A DNA stretch of 64,000 bases from the NCBI GenBank assembly GCA_028023455.1, contig JAQFVV010000023.1, forward strand, positions 994,001 to 1,058,000. The letters are read 5' to 3'. The notes under the pieces are model-generated. The model worked only from the letters and a program-made list of their open reading frames with translations, made no database searches and had not been told where the DNA came from. This document shows, piece by piece, positions 1 through 11,005 of the stretch. The translations under genes were made by a program, and so were the position numbers. The stretch comes from Epiperipatus broadwayi. Taxonomy: Eukaryota > Onychophora > Udeonychophora > Euonychophora > Peripatidae. Position 1 is the stretch's first letter; each line of letters starts with the position of its first letter.

Positions 1-375
1 GCCTATAGATAAATTTTCTTAAAGTTGTAAACTGTGTATTCTTAGATGAGCATAATTGTTATAACTGATCAAAACAACAATGTTAAAGATACAAAATGCA
101 GTTATATATATATGGAGTTTGTATAATAAAAAACTTTTTTTTTAATTTTTTTTTAGAAAAGTAATAAAAAATTTAATTCTACCCCCCCCCCCCCATAAAC
201 GTCTGTGATAATTAGAAAAACAAATTAATTTATGTATGATTGATTAGATTTTGATTTCGTTCTTTTTCCTTTTTTTTTTATTGGGTAAAAATGAGATGAA
301 AAAATAAAAATTGTTTATATTAATTAAAAGTTTAAACTCTTATTATTTTGTTATTAAAACTTTTCCTGCCAGTCT
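1..375. other. AT-rich non-coding DNA with a poly-C run
   Basis: No convincing coding sequence on either strand. A run of about 13 C lies near 182-194. The segment may be the interior of the hAT element whose terminus lies at 376-441, but the other end of that element was not found in the window. Confidence 0.5.
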
Positions 376-441
376 ACCGGAGGACCGGTAAAAAAAACAA
401 CTTCTGCAAAACTTCCGTGGACCAAGGGTTGAAGAACACTG
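376..441. mobile_element. Terminus of a hAT-type DNA transposon
   Basis: Read on the minus strand from 441, the sequence begins CAGTGTTCTTCAACC and continues into a GGTCC/ACGG-containing stretch. This is the usual form of a hAT terminal inverted repeat (CAGNGNTTCTCAACC-like). The element should extend towards lower coordinates. No matching left end or 8-bp target duplication was found between 1 and 375, so the copy is truncated here or continues outside the window. Confidence 0.55.
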
Positions 442-449
442 ATATAAAC

Positions 450-1644
450 AATAGCTATATTTTGATTATTTGCTTTTATATATTTTATCTGCCTTTATAC
501 ATTTAATTATAATTTTTTTTTTACTAAGATAAATAACGAACTTCAATAATATTCAAAATACAAAAATCAATTTTTCTAGAATAAATGCACATATAACTGA
601 TAATTTTACTAAAATAAGCATCCATCTTCTTTATACATAAAATGCTTTATTTATAAATTAAAATTTGATAAGGCATTTAAAATAGTTTCAGGTCATTAAT
701 GAAATAGAAAATAAAAATATCTTTATGGGCTGGACAAAATATCAAAATTATATATAAAAAAAGATATATATATAAATTATGCATTTTATTAGATGAAATT
801 TTGTTTTCAAAATGGTTTGTAGTTATTAATAAAAAAAAATACTTTTAGAAAAATATTTTTATAATAATAATTTAAAAAATATAAAGAAAACAAACATTAA
901 CATTCATAAATTTAATTAATTTTACATTACAGCAGCAGCAAATTGTTTCAGCTCATAATATGCAAGTAATCATGTTTATTAACATTTTTTTTGTGTGTGT
1001 GTTGAAAGGCCAATAATTTGATTTTTCAGTATTTTTATCCTTCCAGAAATTGGATATAGTATAGTACTTCTTTCATATAATAAAATGTTTTTCAAGTGTA
1101 ACACTAAAAGTTTTATAAAATTTAAAAAATTCATAAAGTACCTTTTTTCTTAACAATAAAATGAAAGTTATCAATTTAGTAGTAGCACAAAAAAAAAATT
1201 TTTTTTTGTATTGTGTCCAAAAATCAGAAATGGATGACAAGTAAGGTACCTGCATAAATTCCAAAATCACCAGACTTAAAAACATTAAAACAGCTAATGG
1301 TCATAGTCTGCTGATAACAAAACTATTTATTATGTTTCCATAGGTTACAAAAAAAAAAGCTATATATACTACAGATCACATAATTGTGATAAAAGCTTGA
1401 TAATTCATTGTTCATTCTATTTACAAGTAATAAGTGATTTACAAGATATTATTTTTATTTTTTGAATGATTGGGAACATATAAATACAAAAACAATATAT
1501 ATGTAAATGTGTTCTCTCAGTTTATTAATAACTACAAATTTTTTTTTAAATTTTTATATTAAATTTATATAAGCAGACTATATAAATAAAATATGCTTAT
1601 CATTTATGAGTGATAAAAAGTACTGTATATTTATAGTGCAGTAA
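450..1644. other. AT-rich non-coding stretch
   Basis: Only short random open frames, homopolymer A/T runs and scattered microsatellite-like AT. The 70-codon open frame near 1073-1285 on the minus strand is low complexity and resembles no known protein. Nothing else is seen. Confidence 0.6.
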
Positions 1645-2345
1645 ACAATAGCAACTTTTTCCACACAATAGTTTCACCTAGTGCAAGCTCTAATAATCAA
1701 TAGATATTAAATGTTGTGCATTATAATGCTTATCCAATATCCCCAGACTAATTTCTAACCTATGACATTAATCAATGAGGAGCCTTCGATCTGGGAACAG
1801 TGCACTTGGATCTTTGAATCTAATGCAACCTCCCATCTTTTTGATTACCCATAAAGCTATTCCAAACTGAAAACACAATAATGTTTTCAATCCAAGCTAA
1901 TTTACTTGTACAGATCTGAATCCAGTTCAGTATCTATATATGGTGATGCCGTTAGATTTTTAATAACTATAGTCACAGTTATTTTTTGATTAAGAAGAGG
2001 TGATCATAGTTATTAAAAACCCAAAAACAACAAAATATATTGGAAATTAAACTGGATTCAGATATGTATGACAATACAAGTAAATTAGTTTGGATTGAAA
2101 ATATTACTGTGTTTTCAGTTTGGGTTAATAGCTTTATATTTAACAAAAAAGGGCAGAAAGTGGTGCTGGATGGGTGTTATTAGATTTAAAGATTCAAGTG
2201 CGTAGTTCCTAGTTCCAAGGCTCCTCATTAATGAAAGCTATCAGTTAAAAATTAGACTGGGGTTATTGAATAGATGGGCACTGAATAGGGATTAATTTGC
2301 ATCAGATGACATTATAGTGTGGACAAATTTCCTACTGTTTTAATA
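1645..2345. repeat. Diverged palindromic copy of the 454-bp repeat family
   Basis: Two arms, about 1645-1985 and 2000-2345, are imperfect inverted complements. Each carries the landmarks of the family seen at 25.9-27.6 kb: the 'ccaatatccccagact' block, the 'gaggagcct' block, the 'gatctaatgcaacc' block and a 'gtttggattgaaaa' block. The spacer is only a few bases near 1990. The divergence between arms indicates an old copy. This is a head-to-head inverted dimer of a non-coding interspersed repeat, with no open reading frame. Confidence 0.75.
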
Positions 2346-2426
2346 GCTTCTGTAACCATAAAGGGGATCATGCAATGCTTTAATGGTCTAATGTAGTAAA
2401 CAATGTATTCAAGGTGGACTTAAAAC

Positions 2427-2442
2427 AATATGTATTGAATAT
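2427..2442. repeat. Putative target-site duplication, left copy
   Basis: The 16 bases aatatgtattgaatat recur with one mismatch (aatatatattgaatat) at 3039-3054, exactly flanking the palindromic SINE dimer. The sequence is AT-rich, so chance is not fully excluded, but the length and position favour a target-site duplication. Confidence 0.55.
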
Positions 2443-3038
2443 GATATGTTGGACTATTTCCATCATCTATCATTAAATGTTAAATGTATAGAAAATTGTA
2501 AACTTTATTTAAACTTTTCAAATAAAAACAACTTGTTTGTAATAACACAGAAATAAACAGCACAGGTTAGTAATTACACAACATTTTGACTAATATTATT
2601 TCTCCACTCTTCTTCAGGTGTTGATGGCCTGATCAGTAACAATATTAGCATAGGAGTTTAACTTACACCTTCAAATTCTTGAATATTAAATTTTAAAGCA
2701 ATGCTCTGACCAACTGGGCTATTCTGTCAAAGGCTCAGTTGGAGTGTTGCCTTAAAATTCGATATTCAAGAATGTAAAGATGTAAGTTCAACTCCTGAAC
2801 TAATTCTGTCACTAGTTAGATTAGCAATGCCTGAAGAAGAGTGGAGAATAATTATTCAAAATCTTGTGATATTACTAACCTGTGTTGTCTATTTGTGTGT
2901 TATTGCTAAAAAGTTGTTTGTATCTGAAGTTTAAATAAGGTTTAAAATGTTCTATGCATTCAATATTTAATGATAGATGATGGAAATAGTCCAACACATT
3001 ATCACATCTAATATACTATCATAAAAAACCTTCAAGCA
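2443..3038. repeat. Head-to-head inverted dimer of a tRNA-derived SINE
   Basis: Arms at about 2443-2728 (SINE on minus strand) and 2738-3038 (SINE on plus strand) are near-complements along their whole length. The tRNA-like heads meet in the centre. On the plus strand the right head starts with a box-A-like ggctcagttgg at 2743, followed by a box-B-like agttcaactcctg near 2790. The tails run outward to a shared block (tgatgga-aatagtccaac). A single non-inverted copy of the same SINE lies at 15690-15965. The dimer is bounded by a 16-bp direct repeat with one mismatch, so it may have inserted as a unit. Confidence 0.75.
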
Positions 3039-3054
3039 AATATATATTGAATAT
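3039..3054. repeat. Putative target-site duplication, right copy
   Basis: Partner of 2427-2442, differing at one of 16 positions. Confidence 0.5.
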
Positions 3055-3435
3055 TGCATCTTCACTATGCCATAAAAATAAGATACAATTTTTAAAAACC
3101 TATATATAACATCAAAATACTTGTTTAAAAAAAATAAAAATTATTAACCTAAAATTAAAAAATCTTTAAAAAGCACACGTGCTATTTATTATTTCAACAT
3201 AATGCAGAAAAACCACCAGAATTAGAATAAACTTTTCTGCAGGTTAACACAAATGAAGTTTAGCAGATTTTTTTTTTAAGTTACAAAAAAAGATATTTTT
3301 TTAAAATATTTCAATTCTTTTTATATACATTCAAAAAATACAAAACAAATTTTTAAAATATTTAAGTATATTCTTTTTTTATAATTTTTTTTTTTTGTAA
3401 AAATATATGCAGCCAGGAAATATTAATATATTATA
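3055..3435. other. AT-rich spacer
   Basis: Homopolymer-rich AT sequence with no gene or repeat recognised. Confidence 0.6.
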
Positions 3436-3443
3436 TAATAGTA
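3436..3443. repeat. 8-bp target-site duplication of hAT element, left
   Basis: taatagta, repeated exactly at 6036-6043 outside the opposite terminus. It fits the nnnTAnnn target consensus reported for Buster-family hAT elements. Confidence 0.85.
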
Positions 3444-3502
3444 CAGGAGTCAGTAACCTTTTAGTAGTGTGGTGCCGAACCTATGTCACAATGTTGCCAA
3501 TC

Positions 3503-3600
3503 TTATTATATTATTGATTCAGTTATAATGGGCTTCAAAGTTATATATAATAATATATACTTTTGAAGTGTCCATTATAACTGAATCTTATATTATTGGT
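3503..3600. repeat. Internal palindrome in the hAT left end
   Basis: About 45-bp arms around 3503-3546 and 3555-3600 are inverted complements, sharing gattcagttataatgg and its complement, with an AT-rich centre. It lies between the left TIR and the transposase end. It could be a small foldback/MITE insertion or a subterminal hairpin of the hAT element. Confidence 0.7.
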
Positions 3601-3794
3601 CATTCAGTATTTTAAAATACTTAGAATCATGTGAAAAGTACCTTTTTTAAAATTTGTAAATTTTAACATACTTATTAAAAATTATATTACAAATTATAAA
3701 TTACAATTTTTTATCTATATAAAATATATAATTTAAATTAAAAAAAATATCATGAATTCTAATATGATTAGCCATTTTTTATTATTAAAATAAA

Positions 3795-5631
3795 TTAAAT
3801 TGAATCTTGCCTCTGTACCTCTTGCTCAATGTCAGGTATGTAATTAGTCACTTTTAGCTTCACCCATGCTTCTGAATGTTCAGGTGTTAGGCAACTTCTT
3901 GGTGAACTCAAAATATTTTCCATATATGAGAAAATTTGTTCGCATAAGCAAGTTGAACCAAATGCCGAAAGCAGAACACAAGCAGTTTTTTTTCAAAGAA
4001 TTAAATCTTTCAGGTAATATCCAACTATTGAGAATGACAACCAACTTTTCTAGACAGTTTCCTTCAAGAGTTTTCCGCAATTCTACAAATTTAGTTTTCC
4101 ACAATTCTGATGACAATTTGATTAATTCCATTTCAAAACTATCAATATTCATCCACTCAAAAAGAGATAAATCAAATGGAGTCATCTTTAAATCAATTAA
4201 GTCAGGTTTGATGAGGAAAGAAAATATGGACATGTGTATTTGGAAGTCTTCACATCGTCTGGACAATTCTCTGAGAGCTTCAATGTATTTTTGAAGTTCA
4301 TCTTTGTTAACATTAAATTGATTTGCATGGGCCTTTACATTTGGAAAGTGCTTGTAGGTGTTAGTGGTAATATCATAGCAAAATATATCTAATTTTGATG
4401 CAAATCCTTTCCAATATTCAAAAAGTTCTAGTACTGTTTGACTCTTTCCTTGCAAGTGCAAGTTTAACTCATTCAGGTGTTGAGTTATATTAGTCAGAAA
4501 CATCAATTTGCATAACCAGACTTCATCATTTATTTCCGGATAATGTTGTTCTTTTTCATCAAGAAACATCTTGATTTCTTTCAGACATGAGACAAACCTC
4601 TTCAAGACATTTCCTTGACTAATCCAATGAACACTGCTGTTATAGAGGGAGGTCATTTCTTGCAAAAGGGATTTAAATTGCCTATGTGTTAATGAAGAAC
4701 GAGAAATTATGAAATTAATTATTTTAATGATAGTGTCCATTACAGAATTCAAGAATTGTGATGAGATTTTTGCAACTAAATTTTCCTGGTATATAATATA
4801 ATGCAGTGGAAAACTCAATATTCAATGTTTAATATGATTTTCAAGACGTTTAACAAAGCCCTTTTCCTTTCCGACCATTGCACGGCATGCATCAGTAGTA
4901 ACACTAAATATTTTATTTATGTTAATGTTCTGATTTTCAAAATAATTGAAAAATGCAGTGAAAATATCATGTATCTTTGTTGTACCAATAAGAGGAATCA
5001 TGCAACACATTTTTTCATAAATATAATTGTTGTCACAATATCATGCAACTATTGCTAGGCGCGCCACATCATTTACATCAGTGCTTTCATCAACAGCAAC
5101 ACTGAATTCAACAGCTTGTTGTAAACTGTTTTTTTTTGTTTTGTTGTTGTATCTTCGCCCATGTCAGTTATTCTTCTTTGAATTGATCTTGTAGAAGTTG
5201 GTATTTCTTGAATTCAAGACAGTATTATTTGTTTATTTGGTAGAACACTGAATAAGATTTCAGCACTTTTTAAAAATGTTTCTTTGATGAATTGTCCACC
5301 TGTGAAAGGTTTGCCTTTTGAAGCCATAGAATGAGCAATTGTATAACTACATTCAGTAGCTTTATTTTGGGTTCCAATGATTTGACTAAAATAAGTCCTT
5401 TGTTTCTTAAAATCAGAAACAGCTCTTTTTATAGCTTCACTTTTCTCATCTCAGTTTTTAAACATGAACACATTTAGTTTGATAATGTCTTTGTACACTT
5501 GAGATACGACACACAATACTTTCACAGCATAATGTACACATAGCACGATCTTTTTGCTGCACACATCCATATTCATTTGTCCAAGAGTCTTGAAAAAAGC
5601 GAATATCAAGTTTTTGTCTTTTGTGGGACAT
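3795..5631 (-). pseudogene. hAT transposase with BED zinc finger (ZBED/SCAND3/GTF2IRD2-like)
   Basis: The reading direction is 5631 to 3795. The N-terminus starts MSHKRQKLD and has an aromatic/charged BED-finger motif CTLCC (near codon 36-40) followed by VQRHYQTK. The final expected His is Cys here. A middle region in several frames includes a 62-codon block (5010-4822) resembling the family segment with 'TTDACRAMVGKEKGF', then a 312-codon block (4818-3880) with the helical insertion domain typical of ZBED5/GTF2IRD2-like proteins. The C-terminal hAT dimerisation domain (CLCEQIFSYMENILSS) is present but in a different frame, with a frameshift near 3950, ending in TAA at 3795-3797. Family proteins are about 550-700 aa, so the length fits. 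At least three frame breaks make it a pseudogene. It belongs to the transposon at 3444-6035. Confidence 0.88.
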
Positions 5632-6035
5632 TTTGGAAATCTCTCAGTCAGTATACCATGAGAATCTTTTTTGAAAGAAGCACCACCAATGAGGGTCGAT
5701 TATTTACCATTCAACTACTGAAAATAGCTTTCTAGAATTGATAACTTAATAAGCTTTTTATTTGGATTACAATCTCGTTTTTTAATATTATCAGAAGTAA
5801 AATGTGAATATGTAGAATTTATTTCGCTTGCAAACAAAAATAACTTTTAAATGAAGTCAAGTATATTATTTTGTGATAAATAATGATTTAATTGTAAATT
5901 CAATGTTGAATGTAAAAACAAAAAAAAAAGACGCTGTAATTAAAATATTTTTTACTATTTCAATTTATTCAGAGTGCCATTGATAATCGTTGACGTGCAA
6001 AGCATGGCACGGGTGCCATAGGTTGTTAACCCTTG

Positions 6036-6043
6036 TAATAGTA
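6036..6043. repeat. 8-bp target-site duplication of hAT element, right
   Basis: taatagta, identical to 3436-3443. Confidence 0.85.
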
Positions 6044-6418
6044 TTAAAAACTTTATAACTATAGATAATTTTATTGTTTCTAAAATACTTTTATTTCTAA
6101 AAATGTTGTCAATGATGTATTAAAAAATAAATTTTTACACCATAAGTGATTTAAACTGAAGATTGTATATATAAAAAATTAATTAAGTTTTAATTATCTG
6201 AAGAAAAAAAATTTATGTTAACCACTATAGCACATGTAAAAAAACTGAATATTTCCACTAAGAACAAAGTAATCAAAAACTTCTTGAAAATAATTAAATA
6301 TAAAAATTTTTTAAAAATTTTAAAAAAAATATTTTTGGAAAAAATTAGATAATGTTAAATGAGTAATATTTTATAATTAATCATGGGTCACATAAATTCA
6401 TTATGCCGGCCAGATTTG

Positions 6419-6426
6419 ATCTACAG
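6419..6426. repeat. 8-bp putative target-site duplication, left
   Basis: atctacag, identical to 10771-10778. It fits the nTnnnnAn target consensus of Ac-family hAT transposons. Confidence 0.65.
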
Positions 6427-7590
6427 CAGTAGTTCTCAAAGCATGTTCCGCAGAAGTGGTATTCGGTGAATCTGCTCCATGTGTTCCACAAAAAAAAAAA
6501 TTGTAGAAATAAGATAGTTCTGTGATATTGTAGCTATAATAGAACTGCCCATATTCTTGTTTAATTTGTATATTATTTAGATATCAGGTAAGCATTTATT
6601 TTAAAATCTCCTATATCAAAAAAGCCATAAATGTTTTATTGCTCTCATCTACATTTTATCTTTAGGAATTAGGTTTTTCACAACATAAAACAAAAAAAAA
6701 AATGAAAGACTTGAAAACTTAGAGCAGGGAATGTGAGTGGCATTGTCATTCATTTATCCGAATATTTCAGAAATTTGTGAAACATCAAGCACACATTTCA
6801 CATTAAATTTATTCTTTAGTTTATTAAAAGTTTTTAATTTATTATCAATAATTCTTTAAATATAATGATAATAATATAATAAAACTAATATGTTTATGTA
6901 TCTATAAGCAACTTGTTTTATTTCCTTCCTTATTACTCTCCTATATATTGAAACAGTCGACCTTAGTTTAAGATCGCGTTTCACTGCTCTACCACAGCCC
7001 ACGTTTCATCCTGCTCCTTTTTTTTTGTCGCATGTATATAAATTATACATATATTTCTGAGAAGCGTCTATAAAAGTTATAAATATAAATTTTAAATAAA
7101 AATTCTTTAATTATTTTGATATTAATATCTCTAGATGCGATTCAGATATATACATATATTAACGCTTTTATATATATAAAAGCAAAAACAAATATTGTAA
7201 ATAATTTTGTATTTTTTTTTCTTAAATATATTTTTAATACTTTGTAATTATTTTTCTTCATATAATTACACAAATATTCAAGATGGAAGATGCAAACGTT
7301 AACTGTCCAAGAGTAATTAAAGGGTTGTGAACATTAGTTTCTTTCATGATTCTAAGACATTTTTAAATTAAAGTTAATGAAAGTAAAATTTAAAACAAAG
7401 CTAAATTGGTTAGCTATTAACATTTTTATCAAATCTATTTCCAATCTGGAAATTGATTTGAATTTATTTCTGGACAGTTATCTTGCGATTGCATCTCCAA
7501 TAACAAAAGAGAGAATGTTTCTGTAAATTAAAGATTCAATTAGAGTTAAGAAGTTTAATTAAAAACATTCTTTGAATAACTGAAAACTGG

Positions 7591-7812
7591 TATAAATAGG
7601 GCCAAAAATCCATTGTGTCAGAGTTTGGTCAATCGTGCTAGCCGACTCCATGTCTGTTTAATTTTTGAGGGGCCTCAGCCGCCTTCCCATCCGTCTTCAG
7701 CTCCATTGTTCGCCGTGCAGAGATGCAGCTCCTACCGCTCAAGAGTGCCCGTGCTGTCAAAGAATGCCACCTGCCATAGAAGATTTGTCAATACTTCATA
7801 GAATCCTGAGGT
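7591..7812 (+). promoter_or_regulatory. TATA promoter with possible first exon and splice donor
   Basis: tataaatagg at 7591-7600 is a strong TATA box. About 30 bp downstream begins a locally GC- and CpG-rich stretch (about nine CpGs in 200 bp, in contrast to the AT-rich surroundings), ending in gag|gtaatc at 7808-7815, a fair 5' splice site. A 62-codon frame from 7613 crosses it but resembles no known protein; an inner ATG gives only MQLLPLKSARAVKECHLP. It could be the 5' end of a host gene or non-coding RNA, an LTR fragment, or DNA carried within the hAT element at 6427-10770. Confidence 0.4.
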
Positions 7813-8559
7813 AATCAGCCCAAAGACATTATAATTGTATTAACTAATTCTAACTTGTAACTCTTTAAAATTAATGTTTTCTTTATGTTTAATTTTTTTT
7901 AAAAGCGAGTATGTTAATCTTTTTGTATCGATTCTCTTCTATCTAAATCATATTAGTGTAAAAACTTTTCATCCAACTCGCGCTTCTTCTTATTCTTATG
8001 ATTTAGTGTGGTTATAATTTAATTTTAATATTTTTTATATGTTCACATAATTTTATTAGTAAATGCCAATCAAACCCAGTCTTATGAACTTCTATATCCC
8101 GCTGTGGAATAAAAAAAAAGGGGGTGGGAGGGATTAATGAGTTCTGGTTATTTATTTCTAAATAGTTCGTAAGACTGAGTTTTTCTTTTAAAATGAATAT
8201 ATGCTTTTTTTAAAAAAATATATTTTACCGTAAAATTAAACAAAATGTATAAATACTTTGCAATCTGGGGTAAATATTGGTGTCCGTTAGTTTTATTAAT
8301 TTTTTTATTCATCATCATCGCCAAAAAGGCTGTTGAACAAATTCTATTTTGTTGTTCGCACTTTTAAGTGCATGAATTTTAATTTTTTTTATACGTTAAA
8401 CAAAATAGTATTGATTCAAGGAGAGGAGAAATGCACGCTTCATTAATTATAGTTTAACTTTTGATAAATGACTTTATCTTACATGGGTCATTATTTTAGC
8501 ATATCATTACATATTTGTTAACCTTTCTATTGATGCTTACGAGACCTTGTATTGACGAT

Positions 8560-8765
8560 TGACGTCACTCTAATTCCGTTATTTTTAATGCTAGGATAGC
8601 CATTTTATAGTCATTAGTTAGATTTTTAAAAGTTCTGTAAGATGTTGCCCTCTCTTGAATTATTTTACAAGTAAAAAATCAATAAAACTGCCTGTGAAGC
8701 TAAACAAAAAAGAAAGCTTGTCGGTGATTGACTCTCAGCCATCAAAGACATTCTGATTGGCTGGA
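8560..8765. promoter_or_regulatory. CRE and CCAAT-box cluster
   Basis: A perfect palindromic CRE (TGACGTCA) lies at 8560-8567, and an inverted CCAAT box (tgattggctgg) lies near 8754-8764. Both are single motif matches of known promoter elements. No coupled coding exon was recognised, so functional relevance is uncertain. Confidence 0.3.
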
Positions 8766-9357
8766 AAGAACAAAGAAACTGCCTAATCAAAGAAAATAAA
8801 GAAAAACGCTAAGATTTTCATTTTGAATATGATAAACAAATGTTTTAAACTATTATAAAAGTATTTTTTGAGAAATCACAAATCATTTTCATAAAATATG
8901 CTAAAAAACAAAAATTATTTTAGAAAAATATTGAAGATTTTAGTAAAAATATTTAAGATTTTAGCAAAAAAAATATTTACTTTTCCGTAATGTAAAACTG
9001 AAAAAAAAAAAAAAATTTACGTACCAATGTTCGCTTTTAAATTTGCCGAAATTGAATATTTTATAATAAATAAATAGAAATTTATTTTTGAAAGAACTTT
9101 CGTTCACTTTCATAACTTGACAAATTATTAATATACTTTTTATAAACGAATCTAAAGTGAATATGATATTAAAGGTGAATATATTTTGACAATTGACTTT
9201 GTCTTCAATTTGTGAGTTGGCCAATTAAAAGCTTTGATTTTTAACTCACTCGCCCAATAATAATTAGCGGTCAAAAGATTAAACCATTTAAGGCTTTAAT
9301 TTAGTATTTAAATTCAATGACTTCATACTTTATAATAGCATTGCTGGCATATGTCAA

Positions 9358-9470
9358 ATTATTAATAAGCCACTTAGGGCTTGATCTGAGTCGCCTGTAT
9401 CTCATTCCAGGGATTCATGATCATCTGATTCGCTTGTATCTTGCGCTGGGGATTCAAAGCCTTCCGTCAT
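9358..9470 (-). pseudogene. Short acidic repeat-containing reading frame, interrupted
   Basis: From an ATG at 9470 the minus strand reads MTEGFESPAQDTSESDD, then a second diverged copy of the same roughly 13-residue unit (ESLE, stop, DTGDSDQ), then ALSGLLI before a stop. The in-frame TGA is at 9402-9404. The Ser/Asp/Glu-rich repeat resembles the acidic N-termini of some DNA transposases, including piggyBac-like ones, but it is too short to assign. The DNA is CpG-richer than its surroundings. Confidence 0.3.
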
Positions 9471-10770
9471 TTTAGTGTTTTGAGTTCATAACAGGGGTCT
9501 AAGTTTACCTCTGGAACATGCAGGTTAGTGTAGATGAAACTGTATGGCTCTGTCGTGATCCGGCCCATAGAAACTTCCTGCCTACGTTTCCCTTTTCGGT
9601 ACTGAAAGCATAAAGCTAGCGTACCACTTTAAAATTCGGAGAATGACATTTTCTTGGCCTAATATGCTACCCTCTCTCTCACTGTCATAATGCTAGCACC
9701 ACAATTTCTTATAGTTTTCTAGCCTGTTTAACAAAATAAATCGTAATGATATGTGATAATGAAACATTTTTCTCTTTCTAATTTTTTGTTGGAGTTTAGA
9801 ACCAACCTCTCATGAAGCTGCCCTCCCTTTTATTGAAATAAGCCATTCCCCGCATTGATAGTTCCGCAATATTTGATAGTTAAATGTCGAAAATGTTTAA
9901 TAAATAAATGTTTTTAGTATATTTTGATCAGAATGTATCCCTAATTAATTGTTGTAAATAAATTCTATAAATGAAAATAAAGTTAAGTATCAAATGCCAA
10001 GGGAATTCTATGAATTTGTATAAACAGCAAAACTCTATTGTCATATTGTTATATGTTTCTTTTTTTTTTTAATGTATAAAAGTCCATCTAACTACCCAGA
10101 TAAATCTATTTTTGTAATATTACATAAAATCCTATTTTTAAATATGTTATGTATTTAAATGCCGCAATAAATTCATATCTGTCTAAATAAAATAATTGTA
10201 TCAAGATCGTCAAATATTTGTAACCAAAAATAAAGTTTTAAATGTGTGAAGTTGAATATATATATAAAATCATTTTGAATTTTGTTAAAATAAATATTTA
10301 TATTTTTAAACTTAATCCAGTTGTTCGAATCTCCTTAATAATATTTATATTTATGTATGTTTTTAACTTATATCTTGGGTTCACTCAATCTCTCATCATC
10401 ATCAGTTGAGTTCTCATGCAAAACACCAGGCTCGGAAATAATTAATTTATGTAGTATCAACATAGGTGTTGTCCGTAGTGTTATAGAGTTGGGGAATGGG
10501 CAAATAGATTAAAATTCATGATTGCTCCTGACCTGTGTATCTCGGGTATGATTGGATTCGGGGTACTTTTGCTCAGATTCTAAATCTTGTTGGATGGACA
10601 TACATTTTCGACCAGTACAATATGGTACTTTATAAGTTTAAATTTTCCACAAAATTTCTAAATTTTTATTTGACAATGAGTCACCTCTGTAAAATATTAA
10701 TTATTTGAGTAATTTTGTAAAATATTAAATGAAATGTGTTCTGCAATTCTACAAAGATTGAGAATCACTC

Positions 10771-10778
10771 ATCTACAG
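10771..10778. repeat. 8-bp putative target-site duplication, right
   Basis: atctacag, identical to 6419-6426. Confidence 0.6.
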
Positions 10779-10852
10779 GCTGTATGTTGATCATGATTAG
10801 TCTAGAATATGACAACTATAATTTAATGTGATAACATTTAATTCCATAAAAC

Positions 10853-10988
10853 CAATATAATGTTCATTTTTTAAAAAAACAATTCATATTTGGAAATTAA
10901 AAATAAAATTTTACTATTAAAGAGTTTAGGCAAAATAAATTTTCACTATAATTTGAGAGATGGTGTAGTATTTAGAAAATCAATAAAT
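10853..10988. repeat. 136-bp direct repeat flanking RTE element, left copy
   Basis: Bases from caatataatgttc to tcaataaat are repeated at 14273-14409. By eye the two copies differ only by one base in an A-run. They abut the two ends of the RTE-like LINE exactly, so they behave as a very long target-site duplication. Confidence 0.9.
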
Positions 10989-11005
10989 CATCATCATCAT
11001 CATTA

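Larger units (their letters stand above)
3444..6035 (-). mobile_element. Buster-type hAT DNA transposon, decayed
   Basis: The element is 2592 bp. The left end reads CAGGAGTCAGTAACC. The right end, read on the minus strand, starts CAAGGGTTAACAACCTATGG. These are imperfect hAT terminal inverted repeats. An identical 8-bp duplication (taatagta) flanks both ends. The interior encodes a BED-finger hAT transposase on the minus strand, broken by several frameshifts. The size, TIR form, 8-bp TSD and transposase all agree, so the boundaries are well supported. It is probably immobile, since the transposase is dead. Confidence 0.9.
6427..10770. mobile_element. Putative 4.3-kb Ac-type hAT element without visible transposase
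   Basis: The left end reads CAGTAGTTCTCAAAG and continues into GTTCCGCAGAAG, a classic hAT terminus. The right end on the minus strand reads GAGTGATTCTCAATC and continues to GCAGAACAC. The two 15-bp ends match at about 11 positions, and a perfect 8-bp duplication (atctacag) flanks them. No transposase frame is recognisable inside. Instead there are CpG-richer blocks with a TATA box and possible exon (7591-7812), a CRE and CCAAT cluster (8560-8765) and a short acidic reading frame (9358-9470). It may be a non-autonomous element that captured host promoter/exon DNA. The pairing of ends 4.3 kb apart could still be coincidence. Confidence 0.55.

Noticed and set aside
7591-7812. LTR of an LTR retrotransposon
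   Set aside because: TATA plus start-like sequence could fit, but no second copy, primer-binding site, polypurine tract or gag-pol frame was found nearby.
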